Both the position numbers and the translations under genes were made by a program. Below the pieces are notes generated by a model. It was not told the origin of the DNA, did not search any database, and saw only the letters and a program-made list of their open reading frames with translations. A stretch of 64,000 bases of DNA from Bryobacteraceae bacterium. Its GTDB lineage: Bacteria; Acidobacteriota; Terriglobia; Bryobacterales; Bryobacteraceae. This document shows, one piece after another, positions 1 to 8,791 of the stretch (the first letter of the stretch is position 1; each line of letters begins with the position of its first letter). The stretch is taken from the NCBI GenBank assembly GCA_026002875.1, contig BPGE01000001.1:4030001-4094000 (forward strand), given 5' to 3'.

Positions 1-1260
1 CGCCTCGCCGATGTTCATGCGCACGACTTCGGCGATCGAGCGGTCTCCCACGCGGACGTTCAGCGCCTCTTCGCGCAGACGCGCGCCGCCGCAGGCGTAG
101 CAGGTGGCGTAACCGCGGTAGCGGCTGAGGAACACGCGCACGTGAACCTTGTACTTCTTGCGCTCGACCTCCTGGAAGAACTCGCGCACTTCCTGGCGCA
201 CGATCTCCTTTTCGGCGGGCGTCAGCTCGGCATAGGGCACGCGGAGGCGGACGTCGCGTTTGCGCCGGTGCGCGAAGTCTTCGAGCACCCACTCGTAGTG
301 CGGGCGGTTCCAGGGTTCGATCGCGCCTTCGGCGATCGACAGCGAGGGGTCCGGCACGACGAGATCCATGTCGTAGTCGATCGTGCGGCCGAAGCCCTGG
401 CAGACGGGGCAGGCGCCCCAGGGGTTGTTGAAGCTGAACAGCGAGGGCTCCGGCGACGGGAACTCGCGTCCGCAGCTCCTGCAGGCGAACTGTTCGGAGA
501 AGCGCAGGCGCGCAGGTTCGCTCTCGCCCGCCTGCTCGAAAATCACCTCGCCCGCCTCGCGGTAGCAGATCTCCACGGTGTCGACGATGCGCTGTTTCTG
601 CCCCTCGCGGATCACGAGGCGGTCGGCGAGCACGAAGAAGGGCTGCGAAAAATCGATCTCGAGCAGGGACTCGGGCGTGGAGAACTCGAACACGCGCCCC
701 TGCTGGTACAGCCGCGTGAAGCCGCGCCGGCGCAGATCGGCCAGATGGTCTTTCAGGGCGTCGGGCCTGGCTCCGGGCGCGGTGCGCACCGGGAAGAGCG
801 CATACCAGCGCGAGCCTTCCGGCTGCGCCAGCATCTTCTGCGCCACCGGATCGACGGTGTCGCGCTCGACGCGGATGCCGCACTTCGGACACCAGGTTTC
901 GCCGGCGCGCGCGAACAGCAGGCGCAGGTAATCGTAGATCTCCGTAGCCGTGGCCACCGTGGAGCGCGGATTGCGCGTCGTGTTTTTCTGGCGGATGGCG
1001 ATGGGCGGCGCGATGCCGTCGATCTCGTCGAGGGCGGGCTTCTCCATCCGCTCCAGAAACTGGCGCGCATACGCCGAAAGGCTTTCCACATAGCGGCGCT
1101 GGCCTTCGGCGTAGATCGTGTCGAACACGAGCGACGACTTGCCGGAGCCTGAAACTCCGGTGACCACCGTGAGGCGGTTATGGGGCAGGTCCAGCGAAAC
1201 GCCTTTCAGATTGTGGACCCGCGCACCGCGAATTCTGAGAAGATCGCCGCGGTCCGTCAT
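1..1260 (-). CDS. uvrA: UvrA, excinuclease ABC subunit A (5' part, runs off left edge)
   Basis: This is the damage-recognition ATPase of nucleotide excision repair, which works with UvrB and UvrC in the cytoplasm. The first 420 codons are visible, read from an ATG at 1260 to base 1 without a stop. The translation has the UvrA Walker A motif (GVSGSGKSS) near residue 31, the SLSAYARQFL segment, a CPKC pair, the zinc-finger stretch with CRSCGREF, and the CPVCQGFGR signature of the first ATPase half. Further CxxC motifs follow towards the edge. The gene diverges from mutY. An extended -10 element lies 38 bases upstream of the start. I see no clear Shine-Dalgarno sequence. The identification is secure; only the truncation by the window edge limits it. 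Confidence 0.96.
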   Translation of the reverse strand, partial: MTDRGDLLRIRGARVHNLKGVSLDLPHNRLTVVTGVSGSGKSSLVFDTIYAEGQRRYVESLSAYARQFLERMEKPALDEIDGIAPPIAIRQKNTTRNPRSTVATATEIYDYLRLLFARAGETWCPKCGIRVERDTVDPVAQKMLAQPEGSRWYALFPVRTAPGARPDALKDHLADLRRRGFTRLYQQGRVFEFSTPESLLEIDFSQPFFVLADRLVIREGQKQRIVDTVEICYREAGEVIFEQAGESEPARLRFSEQFACRSCGREFPSPEPSLFSFNNPWGACPVCQGFGRTIDYDMDLVVPDPSLSIAEGAIEPWNRPHYEWVLEDFAHRRKRDVRLRVPYAELTPAEKEIVRQEVREFFQEVERKKYKVHVRVFLSRYRGYATCYACGGARLREEALNVRVGDRSIAEVVRMNIGEA

Positions 1261-1297
1261 GGGAGGGAAATTGCCTGCGCGAGGGGGAATCCCTCAT

Positions 1298-1310
1298 CAT
1301 TGTAACAACC
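1298..1310 (-). promoter_or_regulatory. Extended -10 promoter element of uvrA
   Basis: On the minus strand this reads GGTTGTTACAATG, which contains TG-n-TACAAT, an extended -10 element. No good -35 hexamer sits 17 bases upstream, as is typical for extended -10 promoters. The inferred transcript start lies near 1292, leaving a leader of about 32 bases before the uvrA ATG. The same 13-mer occurs immediately upstream of the tRNA-Arg gene at 36863-36875, which supports it as a real promoter signal of this organism. Promoter activity itself is inferred. Confidence 0.5.
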
Positions 1311-1312
1311 GC

Positions 1313-2302
1313 ATGCGGAATCCCCGGCGCCCTGCGCAACTGCTGCTGGAGTGGTACGCCTCGGCCCGCCGCGACCTGCCGTGGCGGCGGACGCGCGATC
1401 CGTGGCGCGTGCTGGTGTCGGAAGTGATGCTGCAGCAGACGCGCGTGTCTGTCGTGATCCCGTATTACGAGCGCTTTCTCGCCCGTTTTCCGTCGCCGCA
1501 GGCTCTTGCCGGGGCGGAGGAAGAAGAGCTGCTGGCGCTGTGGGCCGGGCTGGGATATTACAGCCGCGCGCGCAACCTGAAGCGCGCGGCCGAAGCCATC
1601 TGCGCCCGCGGCGGCTTTCCGGAAACGGCGGAGGAGTGGCGCGCGCTGCCGGGCATCGGAGAGTACACGGCCGCCGCGGTGGCCTCCATCTGCTTCCGCG
1701 AGCCGGTCGCCGTGCTCGATGGAAACGTCGCCCGCGTGATGGCGCGGCTCACGGCGGAAGAGGGTGACATCGCCTCGGGGAGCGTGCGTCTCAGACTGAA
1801 GGAGCAGGCGCAGGCCCTGCTCGAGCCCGCCCACCCCGGAGATTTCAACCAGGCGCTGATGGAGCTGGGCGCCACCGTGTGCCTGCCGCGCCAGCCGAAG
1901 TGCCTGCTGTGCCCGTGGCAGGATCTGTGCCAGGCGCGCCGCCGCGGACTGGAGGCGGAGCTGCCGGTGAAGGCCCGGCGCAGGCAGCCGGAGAGAGTGG
2001 CGCTGCGGCTGGCGCTGATCGTGGACCGCGGACGGCTGCTGCTGCGGCGGCGCCCCGAGGACGGGCGGCGGCTGGCTGGATTCTGGGAGCTGCCCTCGGT
2101 GGAGGAGCTGGGCCCGGAGCGCTCCCTGAAGCTGCTGGGACGGTTCCGGCATTCCATCACGCACCACAACTACGAGGTCGAACTCTGGCACGGGCGGATG
2201 CGCCGCTCGCTGGACGGGTGCCAGTGGCACGAGCTGGCGGCTCTGGATTCTCTGCCGCTGGGGGCGATGACGCGGAAGGCCCTGGCGCTGTGGCAGTCCT
2301 GA
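1313..2302 (+). CDS. mutY: MutY, A/G-specific adenine DNA glycosylase
   Basis: It removes adenine mispaired with 8-oxoguanine in base excision repair. The 329-residue protein has the HhH-GPD fold with catalytic Glu37 in SEVMLQQT, the helix-hairpin-helix LPGIGEYTAAA near residue 112, and Asp136 in LDGNV. The four cysteines of the [4Fe-4S] cluster are C190, C197, C200 and C206, with the expected C-x6-C-x2-C-x5-C spacing. A C-terminal NUDIX-like recognition domain follows, including RFRHSITHHNYEV. The frame is open far upstream into uvrA, but the ATG at 1313 places Glu37 exactly where the E. coli enzyme has it, so I use that start. No strong ribosome binding site is visible. It diverges from uvrA. 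Confidence 0.95.
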   Translation: MRNPRRPAQLLLEWYASARRDLPWRRTRDPWRVLVSEVMLQQTRVSVVIPYYERFLARFPSPQALAGAEEEELLALWAGLGYYSRARNLKRAAEAICARGGFPETAEEWRALPGIGEYTAAAVASICFREPVAVLDGNVARVMARLTAEEGDIASGSVRLRLKEQAQALLEPAHPGDFNQALMELGATVCLPRQPKCLLCPWQDLCQARRRGLEAELPVKARRRQPERVALRLALIVDRGRLLLRRRPEDGRRLAGFWELPSVEELGPERSLKLLGRFRHSITHHNYEVELWHGRMRRSLDGCQWHELAALDSLPLGAMTRKALALWQS

Positions 2303-2323
2303 CGCCGCCCCGCAAGGGTCCGC

Positions 2324-4552
2324 TCAGGCGCCCGGAGCCTGCCTGCGGATTTCGTCGAGCACTTCCTGGCGGCGCTCGCCGTTGAGGTTCTTTTCGAGAT
2401 AGCGCAGCGCCGCTCCGACGACGTCGCGGTGATGGAGGGCGGCGGTAAAGCCTTCTTTCGTTGTCAGACGGAGCCAGAGTTCGTGCAGGCGGTCGATGTC
2501 CTCCGGCCAGAGGCGCGGCGGGTGCGGCCCCAGATTGACGAAGGAAGAGGGACGGTCCGGGGCGATGATCTCCAGCGAAAACGGGTGCCTCGGTTCGGGC
2601 AGCTGCTCCCACGCGAGCCCGATGCGGCGGGCGAGTTCCTCGCTGGGCATGGCGCGCGAGACGCCGGTGACGAGGCGCGAGGCCTTCAGCTTCTGGGCGG
2701 TATGAACGAGCGCGAAGAAGGGATCCGTCGCCGGGACGACGAGAAGTTCGACCGGCTTGCCTTCTTTTTCGGCGAGACTGACGACGCGGGTGAACAGCTC
2801 CTGCTCGTACTCGGTGAACAGCTGGTCTTCGGCCAGTTCGTGTTCTCCCGCGCCTGCATCCAGCGGCCGCACGGTCATGACGACGATGTCCTGGCGGCGG
2901 ATGTTGGTCTTGCGCAGCACCTCCCGGAGATGGTGCATATGGTTGTAGTCGCGGATCGCGACCAGAATGCAGCCGGGCCGGGCCTGGACAAGGCGGGGGT
3001 CGACGTCGGGCTCGTGGTCGAGCTGAAACTCTTCCAGGGCCGCTTCCTTCTGCTGCCGCTGCCGCGCGTTCAGCCGCTCGGAGACGGCGAACACCGTGAA
3101 CAGCAGCGCCGTGAAGCTGAGGCCGTAGATGGTGGCGATCTGCTTGGTCAGAAGATTGGTGACCGCGACGAGCAGCAGCGCCAGGGTGGTGACGGCCAGG
3201 CCGAGCGGGATCTCCGTGCGGCCGAACCGCAGATTCAGCGGGAACCTGTATTCCTGATCGGAGCGCCGGAAGCGCAGCGCGAGCACGCCAAGGCCTTTCA
3301 GCGCGAAGCTCCAGACGACGCCGAACGCGTAGGCTTCGCCGAGCAGGTACACGTCGCCCTGCGACGCGAGGATCGTCAGCAGCTGCGCCGCCGTGATCAG
3401 CCCGATCAGGCGCGAGGAAGTCCCGAAGCGGCGGTGCGGCTTGCGGAACCAGCCTGTCAGCACGCCGTCTTCGGCAACGCGGTTCAGCACGCCGTTGGCC
3501 CCGATGATGGACGTGTTCACCGCGCCGGACAGGATGAGCGCGCCGACAGCGACGACGAAAACGTGGAACCCGAGGCGCAGGATCTCCGGCCCTTCCAGAT
3601 ACATCGCGAGCCCGCCGATGAGGTTGTCGAAGTATTCCGGGCGGACTTTGTCGGGGATGATCATCACGGCGGCGAACGTGACGAAGCCGGTCGACAGCAG
3701 CGCGTAGGTGCAGACGATGTTGGCCGTGCGGACCAGGTTTTTCATCTTCGGCGCCGCGATTTCCCGGTAGACCTGGGCCAGGGTCTCGAAGCCGCTCATG
3801 GCCAGCAGCGTATGGCCGAAGCCGATCAGAAGCGCCGCCGGCCAGACCGTGGGCCAGAACGTGCCTTCCAGCCAGCCGAGGGAGTGCGAGTCGAAACGGA
3901 TGTTTTCGAGCGTCGGGGCGGGAGGCAGTTCGGCGCGGCCGCGCAGCAGCACCGTGATCAGCGACCAAACGATCAGCGCGCCCACCATCACGGTCGTCAC
4001 CTGCATGATGCGCAGCGCCTTGCCCGAGCTCTCGTGGATGCCCTTCACGTTCTGCCGCCAGAAGTAGAGCGTCACCGCGATGCCGAAGCAGACGGCGAAC
4101 CAGTTGGGCTCGAGGCGGAAGTCCGAGTGCATGCGGGCAGAGAGCTCATTGACGAGCCGCCCCAGGTAGTGGCCCGCCGAAACGGAGGAGATCGGTCCGG
4201 TCAGGACGTAGTCGACGACCAGCGCGGAAACGGACAGCTTGGCCATGCGCGGCCCCATCGCGTCCCGCACGACCACATACACGCCTCCGCGCACGAACAT
4301 GCCGCAGCTTTCGAGGTAGATCGAGCGGATGGCGAAACCGAACAGCAGGACCGCCAGGACGAACCACGGTGCCGACTTGCCGAGGGCGTGTTCGGCGATG
4401 CCGCCGACGTAGAACATCGTCGAGGCCAGGTCGCTGAGCACAATGGCGGCGCCCCGCCAGAACGAAATGAACGTCAGCGCCACCGTCGTGGCGACCACGA
4501 TCTTGGGCAACTGTTTCGGGAGGCTTGAGGCGGGCTCCTGAGGGCTCGGCAT
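2324..4552 (-). CDS. APC-superfamily amino acid permease with cytoplasmic C-terminal domain
   Basis: The 742-residue protein is predicted to be an inner-membrane amino acid/cation symporter of the APC superfamily. About 12 hydrophobic segments lie between residues 20 and 490, with a conserved FGHTLLAMSGFETLAQVYRE segment (unwound-helix type) in the middle. The last roughly 240 residues are soluble and look like a universal-stress-protein-type nucleotide-binding domain (for example GCILVAIRDYNHMHHL and LVVPATDPFFALVHTAQ). The ATG at 4552 is chosen because it directly precedes the first hydrophobic helix; the frame stays open to 5554, but that upstream part is not membrane-like and lies antisense to the next gene. 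The substrate cannot be told from the sequence. It converges with mutY, with a gap of 21 bases. Confidence 0.85.
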   Translation of the reverse strand: MPSPQEPASSLPKQLPKIVVATTVALTFISFWRGAAIVLSDLASTMFYVGGIAEHALGKSAPWFVLAVLLFGFAIRSIYLESCGMFVRGGVYVVVRDAMGPRMAKLSVSALVVDYVLTGPISSVSAGHYLGRLVNELSARMHSDFRLEPNWFAVCFGIAVTLYFWRQNVKGIHESSGKALRIMQVTTVMVGALIVWSLITVLLRGRAELPPAPTLENIRFDSHSLGWLEGTFWPTVWPAALLIGFGHTLLAMSGFETLAQVYREIAAPKMKNLVRTANIVCTYALLSTGFVTFAAVMIIPDKVRPEYFDNLIGGLAMYLEGPEILRLGFHVFVVAVGALILSGAVNTSIIGANGVLNRVAEDGVLTGWFRKPHRRFGTSSRLIGLITAAQLLTILASQGDVYLLGEAYAFGVVWSFALKGLGVLALRFRRSDQEYRFPLNLRFGRTEIPLGLAVTTLALLLVAVTNLLTKQIATIYGLSFTALLFTVFAVSERLNARQRQQKEAALEEFQLDHEPDVDPRLVQARPGCILVAIRDYNHMHHLREVLRKTNIRRQDIVVMTVRPLDAGAGEHELAEDQLFTEYEQELFTRVVSLAEKEGKPVELLVVPATDPFFALVHTAQKLKASRLVTGVSRAMPSEELARRIGLAWEQLPEPRHPFSLEIIAPDRPSSFVNLGPHPPRLWPEDIDRLHELWLRLTTKEGFTAALHHRDVVGAALRYLEKNLNGERRQEVLDEIRRQAPGA

Positions 4553-4693
4553 GGGGAAAGGCCGCCCGTGGCGGCCGCATCTCCAATTGTAAGCTCGAAG
4601 AAGCGGCGTCCGGTCCTGCTGCCCGGGCGCGATGGCGTAACCATGCCCGCGGGGCCTGCGCCCCAACAGACACCGCTGAAAGAGGGACTTGCG

Positions 4694-5614
4694 ATGAAGA
4701 CTGCACTCACTGGACTGCTGTGTTTCCTGCTGCTGCCTGCCGCTGCGCAGCCGCCCCAGGCCAACGCCCCCGAGTTCATCCGCGAAGGGCAGAAGCTGGT
4801 GCGCGCCGGACAGCTGGAAGAAGCGCTGGCGCTGTACCGCCGCGAAATCGAAAAGAATCCGGCCAACACGGCGGCTCTGAACGCCGCCGGCGTCGTGCTC
4901 GATCTGCTGGGCCGCACCGCGGAGGCGCGCCAATCTTTCCAGAAGTCCGCAGACGCCGCCCCCGACGCCCAGACCCGCGCCGTGGCCTGGCGGCAGATGT
5001 CGATGTCCTACGCCTTCGACAACGACTGCGCCAACTCGGCCCGCTACGGACGCATGCTCTACGATTACTGGCTGGAACGGGGCAATCACTACAACGCCGG
5101 CGAGGCCGCCAATGAAGTGGCGCGAGTCTGCATCGAAGCCGGAGCTCTGGACGAAGCCGAGAAGCTCTACCGCATGGGAACGGAAGCGGGTCTGAAGGAG
5201 CCGAACATCAGCCCGGACCGGCAGGCGCTCTGGATGTTCCGCCTGGAACACGCGCTGGCCCGGCTGGCCGCGCGCCGCGGCCAGAAGGAGGCGGCGCTGA
5301 AGCACGTGGCCTCGGCCAAAGCGCTGCTGGACGCGCACCCGGAGATGGCCAGACAGCAGCGGCCGTTTTTCCCCTACCTGGCCGGTTACGTCGCGCTGTA
5401 TCTGGGCGATGCGCAGGGCGCTCTCGAACACCTGCGGGAGGCGAACCAGAACGATCCTTTCATCCAGTGCCTGATGGGCATGGCGCATGAAAAGCTGGGA
5501 CAGAAGGAGGAGGCGATGGCCTGCTACCGGCGGGCGTCGCAGACCACGGCGCACAATCCGCCCGCGGCCTTTGCGCGGCCGTTCGCGCTGAAGAAGCTGG
5601 GCGCGCGGCCTTAG
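4694..5614 (+). CDS. Secreted TPR-repeat protein
   Basis: This 306-residue protein begins with a clear signal peptide (MKTALTGLLCFLLLPAAAQ), so it is probably periplasmic. TPR-like helices start near residue 30 (EFIREGQKLVRAGQLEEALALY) and recur to the C-terminus (GMAHEKLGQKEEAMACYRRA). The frame is open from 4568, but the ATG at 4694 is preceded by GAGGGA at good spacing and starts the signal peptide. TPR proteins act as protein-binding scaffolds; no partner is evident here. It diverges from the permease gene, whose start lies 141 bases away. The function is unknown. Confidence 0.8.
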   Translation: MKTALTGLLCFLLLPAAAQPPQANAPEFIREGQKLVRAGQLEEALALYRREIEKNPANTAALNAAGVVLDLLGRTAEARQSFQKSADAAPDAQTRAVAWRQMSMSYAFDNDCANSARYGRMLYDYWLERGNHYNAGEAANEVARVCIEAGALDEAEKLYRMGTEAGLKEPNISPDRQALWMFRLEHALARLAARRGQKEAALKHVASAKALLDAHPEMARQQRPFFPYLAGYVALYLGDAQGALEHLREANQNDPFIQCLMGMAHEKLGQKEEAMACYRRASQTTAHNPPAAFARPFALKKLGARP

Positions 5615-5654
5615 CCGGGCGGCGTTCCGTCCTGCAATTCGCGCGGGAAGGATT

Positions 5655-7295
5655 TCAGGAGGCGCGCTGCGCCCCAGCCTCTCCCCGGAGCCATCCGGAG
5701 CGGAGGAACAGCTTCATGGCGCGTACGTCCTCTGCGCGCAGGGTTGGGGCCTCGATGAACCAGGCCTCTTCGGGAGCTTCGATCAGGGTGCGCAGCGCGG
5801 CGGCGAAGGCGCCGCCGGGGGCTGGCATGGCCGCGCATCCGGCGGCGCGGAGTTCCTCGAGAATCGGGGGCTCCAGAGCCGCCGGCTCGTGAAGCACGGT
5901 GAAGTGAACCCCCAACGCGGCGCAGTCGCGCGCCGAGGCGGTCAGCGCCGGGCCGAGCCATTCCGGAGCGCCGCGCTCGACAACGGCGGCGAACAGAGGC
6001 CTGTCATGGTGAGCGGAGAGGCGCCTGGCCGCGCGCAGGATCATCGCCGCCCAGCCGGCAGGTTCCGCTGCGAAGCCCTCGGCGCTGGCAGACCCGTGGC
6101 CAAGGCCCAGAATGTCGCCCGCGCGGACAGTGTCCGGCCGGCGGTTCTCGTAGCCGAGCGCCAGGCGCAGCAGACCCGGCGCCGCCCCGCCGGCCTCCGA
6201 GGCGATTTCCGCAGCGCGTCCGGCAGCGTCCTCGGCTGACTCGCCGGCGACGGCGAGCGCCAGGGCGTCCGGTCCGGCAAGGGAGCTGCGCCAGGCGCGG
6301 TAGTCCCAGACGCTCTGGCCGTTGCACTCCAGGGCGAAGTCCGTGGGCCGGAGCGGGGCTGCATTGTCCGCAGTCACTCCAGGGAGGCGCGCCATGATCC
6401 GGAACTCGCCCTTCGCGGGAATCTTCTCCAGCCGGATCTCGACCGTCTCGCGGGGCAGCTCCTCCACCTGCCGGATGCGCTCGCGGGCCAGGACGATATT
6501 GCGGAGAAGCGAGACAGGCACGGCCTTTGACCTCCGCAGCTCGGCCAGCAGAGGCAGGAAGCGCGCATCGCCGGTGCGGCCCATGGCCCAGACCGCGGCG
6601 GCGCGCCGGGCGTGATCGTCGTGGCGGGCCATGGAGGCGAGCGCGGAGACGGATTCGGGCCGGCCGGCCAGGTACAGACCTACGGCGGCGTTGGCGGCCA
6701 CGCGGTGGTGAGGATCGTTCAGCTTGCGGGCGAGGAGCTCCACGGCCTGCGGGTCGCTGCGGCCCCAGAGCGACTCGACGGCATTCGCCCGGACCCGGCT
6801 GTCGGTGTCATCCAGCCACGCTTCGCCCTCGGCGGCGATCCGCGATAGCCGGCCCCAGGCCAGCGCGAGGCGGGACCTCAAATGCCGGTCTTCGTGAGCG
6901 GCGTCCAGCTTGTCCACTGCATGGGCGGCCAGCCGCAGCCACTCGGCCAGTACGGCTTCTTCATCGGCGCTCGTGCACCGGGGCTGGCCCGACCCGGGGC
7001 GGAACGTGCGCGCGGCAGCCGGATCAAGCCTGGCCGCCAGTTGCAGGGCCAGGCTGGCGGCCCCCGGATCCGTGCGCGCCAGCAGGGCAAGAACCTCGCC
7101 CAGCAGGCCGCGGCGGAGGAGCCGGGCCAGCAGCTGGCGCGTCGTCTGGCTGTCTTTGCCTTCTGCCAGCAGGATCCCGGCCACGGCCATCAGAAGGGCG
7201 TCCTGGTCCAGCCAGTCGCCGCCCGCCGCCTCGCCGCGGGCGGACGGGATGCGGCGCGAACGGACAAAAGAATCCAGCACGCCCAGGGCGCTCAT
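5655..7295 (-). CDS. HEAT-repeat protein of unknown function
   Basis: The 546-residue protein is helix-rich in its first half. Residues about 160 to 275 form HEAT/PBS-lyase-like repeats, as in DSRVRANAVESLWGRSD, HHRVAANAAVGLYLAG and DHARRAAAVWAMGRTGD. The C-terminal half has alternating hydrophobic strands and helices (RPLFAAVVERGAPEWLG and GVHFTVLHEP) that loosely recall a von Willebrand A fold, but I see no MIDAS motif, so that is weak. No signal peptide or membrane span is evident. GTG 7298 and ATG 7295 are adjacent; the ATG is favoured because AAGGGA sits upstream. It follows the DUF948-like gene on the same strand by about 54 bases and may be in the same operon. Confidence 0.72.
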   Translation of the reverse strand: MSALGVLDSFVRSRRIPSARGEAAGGDWLDQDALLMAVAGILLAEGKDSQTTRQLLARLLRRGLLGEVLALLARTDPGAASLALQLAARLDPAAARTFRPGSGQPRCTSADEEAVLAEWLRLAAHAVDKLDAAHEDRHLRSRLALAWGRLSRIAAEGEAWLDDTDSRVRANAVESLWGRSDPQAVELLARKLNDPHHRVAANAAVGLYLAGRPESVSALASMARHDDHARRAAAVWAMGRTGDARFLPLLAELRRSKAVPVSLLRNIVLARERIRQVEELPRETVEIRLEKIPAKGEFRIMARLPGVTADNAAPLRPTDFALECNGQSVWDYRAWRSSLAGPDALALAVAGESAEDAAGRAAEIASEAGGAAPGLLRLALGYENRRPDTVRAGDILGLGHGSASAEGFAAEPAGWAAMILRAARRLSAHHDRPLFAAVVERGAPEWLGPALTASARDCAALGVHFTVLHEPAALEPPILEELRAAGCAAMPAPGGAFAAALRTLIEAPEEAWFIEAPTLRAEDVRAMKLFLRSGWLRGEAGAQRAS

Positions 7296-7349
7296 CACGT
7301 CCCTTATCGGCAGCGCTTCAGAATGCTTGACGGAAGGCGCAACGGCCTG

Positions 7350-7856
7350 TCAGATGAACATCTCGTCGTCGTGAGTGGCCCGGTCCACGGTGGGGCGGCG
7401 GGCCAGCAGCAGCGTCTGCAGCGCAGCTTTCACCCCCGCCACCATGCCGCTCACCTCGCGCACGGGGCGCATCACCGTTCCGTGCACGACGCCGACGACG
7501 TCCTGCACGCGGCCGAGGATGTCTTCGAGGACCAGGTCGATCCGTTCGCTCTGCACGCGCCACTGGGCGGCGATTTCCTGCCGCGCCCGGTCGATGCCGT
7601 CGACCTGTTCCTGCACCGACTCCATGATGTTCTTGGCCATTTCGGCGGCCTCATGGAGCTCGGCGGCGGCCTGCCGGAATGTCGTCTGCGCCTGCTCGAG
7701 GGCCGCCCTGGCCTGCGGAATGAGTGGCGAAACCTCCTCCTGCAGCCTGCGCACGGACTGGTACAGGCGCCATGACGCGATCGCCTGGACGAGCAGCGAC
7801 AGGCTGGACACGGCCACGGCGATCGAGAGAAGAACGAGGGCCGTCTCGGACTGCAT
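7350..7856 (-). CDS. DUF948-like membrane-anchored coiled-coil protein
   Basis: The 168-residue protein has one N-terminal membrane helix (ALVLLSIAVAVSSLSLLVQAIA) followed by a long amphipathic, Gln/Glu/Ala-rich segment likely to form a coiled coil (residues 35-120), and a short second hydrophobic patch. This matches the general plan of DUF948 proteins, which commonly sit beside YtxH-family genes. The start is ATG 7856, immediately preceded by an in-frame GTG. It lies 11 bases downstream of the YtxH gene on the same strand, so the two are almost certainly cotranscribed. A role in envelope stress or structure is inferred only from the family. Confidence 0.75.
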   Translation of the reverse strand: MQSETALVLLSIAVAVSSLSLLVQAIASWRLYQSVRRLQEEVSPLIPQARAALEQAQTTFRQAAAELHEAAEMAKNIMESVQEQVDGIDRARQEIAAQWRVQSERIDLVLEDILGRVQDVVGVVHGTVMRPVREVSGMVAGVKAALQTLLLARRPTVDRATHDDEMFI

Positions 7857-7867
7857 CACGCCCCCGT

Positions 7868-8194
7868 TCAGATGCCCTGCGCCAGATCATCCGCCGGCGG
7901 CGCCGGAGCGTTCGCGGTTTCCACCTTCTCGCGATAGGCAGCCTTGCCGGCCTCGACGGCGGCGGCGATCTGCTCCTTCTGCCGCGCGACCGCCTGTTTC
8001 CCCTTCTCGTAAGCCTCCACGGCGCTCTCCTTGATCTCGTGGCTGCGCCGCTTCAGATATTCCTTCCCCTCTTCCGCCTTTTCCTTCAGATACTCGCGGG
8101 TCTCCTCGCCGGATTTCGGAGCGAACAGAATGCCCACGGCCACGCCAATGCCGAGGCCGAGGAAGAAATACGAAAATTTGTTGTCGCTTGCCAT
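7868..8194 (-). CDS. YtxH-domain protein
   Basis: This 108-residue protein carries the YtxH hallmark: a short glycine-rich membrane helix (FFLGLGIGVAVGILFAPKSG) with the LFAPKSGEETR junction, then a charged helical tail rich in Lys, Glu and Ala. Family members are small stress-associated membrane proteins of unknown biochemical role. AAGGAG lies six bases before the ATG on the minus strand. The gene heads the YtxH-DUF948-HEAT run and diverges from recX across 50 bases. Confidence 0.85.
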   Translation of the reverse strand: MASDNKFSYFFLGLGIGVAVGILFAPKSGEETREYLKEKAEEGKEYLKRRSHEIKESAVEAYEKGKQAVARQKEQIAAAVEAGKAAYREKVETANAPAPPADDLAQGI

Positions 8195-8244
8195 GGCTGC
8201 TCCTTGCTGACTTCAGTGTACTCCACTCACAATCAAAGCAGGCA

Positions 8245-8781
8245 ATGAGAAAAAAGGCGGCCGCAAAGCTGGAAGAAGGCGAACTGAAGGATTACGCATT
8301 GCGGCTGCTGGCCGCCCGCGCACTGACCGTCGCGCAGCTGAAAGAGAAGCTGCGCCGCCGCGCCGCCGATCCGGCCAGCGTGGAGAATGTCGTGCGGCAG
8401 CTGAAGGAATACGGCGCGCTCGACGACCGCCGCTTCGCCGAATCCTTCTCCGCCGCGCGCGCCGCTTCCGGCCTGTTCGGGCGCAGCCGCGTGCTGGCCG
8501 AACTGGCCCGGCGCAAGGTGGCCGCCCGGGTGGCCGAACAGGCCGTGAAGCAGGCTTTCGCCGGCCTGGATGAGGACGAGATGGCGCGCGCCTGGCTCGA
8601 ACGCAAGTACCGCAACCAGGATCTCGCCGCCCTGCTGTCGGAGCCGTCGAAGCTGGCCGCCGCCTACCGCCGTCTGCGCCATGCGGGCTTCTCTTCCGGC
8701 GCGGCGATCCGCGCGCTGCGGCGCTTCTCGGAGAACGCAGACGGGCTGGAAGGGCTCGAGCCGGATTCGCCCGCGGAGTGA
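8245..8781 (+). CDS. recX: RecX family regulatory protein
   Basis: RecX proteins bind RecA filaments and modulate recombination and the SOS response. The 178-residue product has the RecX repeats: DYALRLLAARALTVAQLKEKL near the N-terminus, then VENVVRQLKEYGALDDRRFAESF, the GLFGRSRVLAELARRKV segment and AAAYRRLRHAGFSSGAAIRALRR at the end. The length fits the family. The frame opens earlier (8188), but the ATG at 8245 begins the homologous part. recA is not in this window, so this is a stand-alone recX. Confidence 0.9.
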   Translation: MRKKAAAKLEEGELKDYALRLLAARALTVAQLKEKLRRRAADPASVENVVRQLKEYGALDDRRFAESFSAARAASGLFGRSRVLAELARRKVAARVAEQAVKQAFAGLDEDEMARAWLERKYRNQDLAALLSEPSKLAAAYRRLRHAGFSSGAAIRALRRFSENADGLEGLEPDSPAE

Positions 8782-8791
8782 GCCGCGTCCG

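Noticed and set aside
142-1152. Plus-strand reading frame over the uvrA region
   Set aside because: The minus strand gives a continuous UvrA sequence with Walker A and zinc motifs.
2429-4528. Long plus-strand reading frame of about 700 codons antisense to the APC permease
   Set aside because: The translation is Arg/Gly/Asp-rich with no hydrophobic or family pattern, while the minus strand encodes a clear 12-helix transporter. Such antisense frames are common at high G+C.
5655-6600. von Willebrand A domain in the C-terminal half of the HEAT-repeat protein
   Set aside because: Strand-helix alternation is suggestive, but no DxSxS metal-site motif is present.
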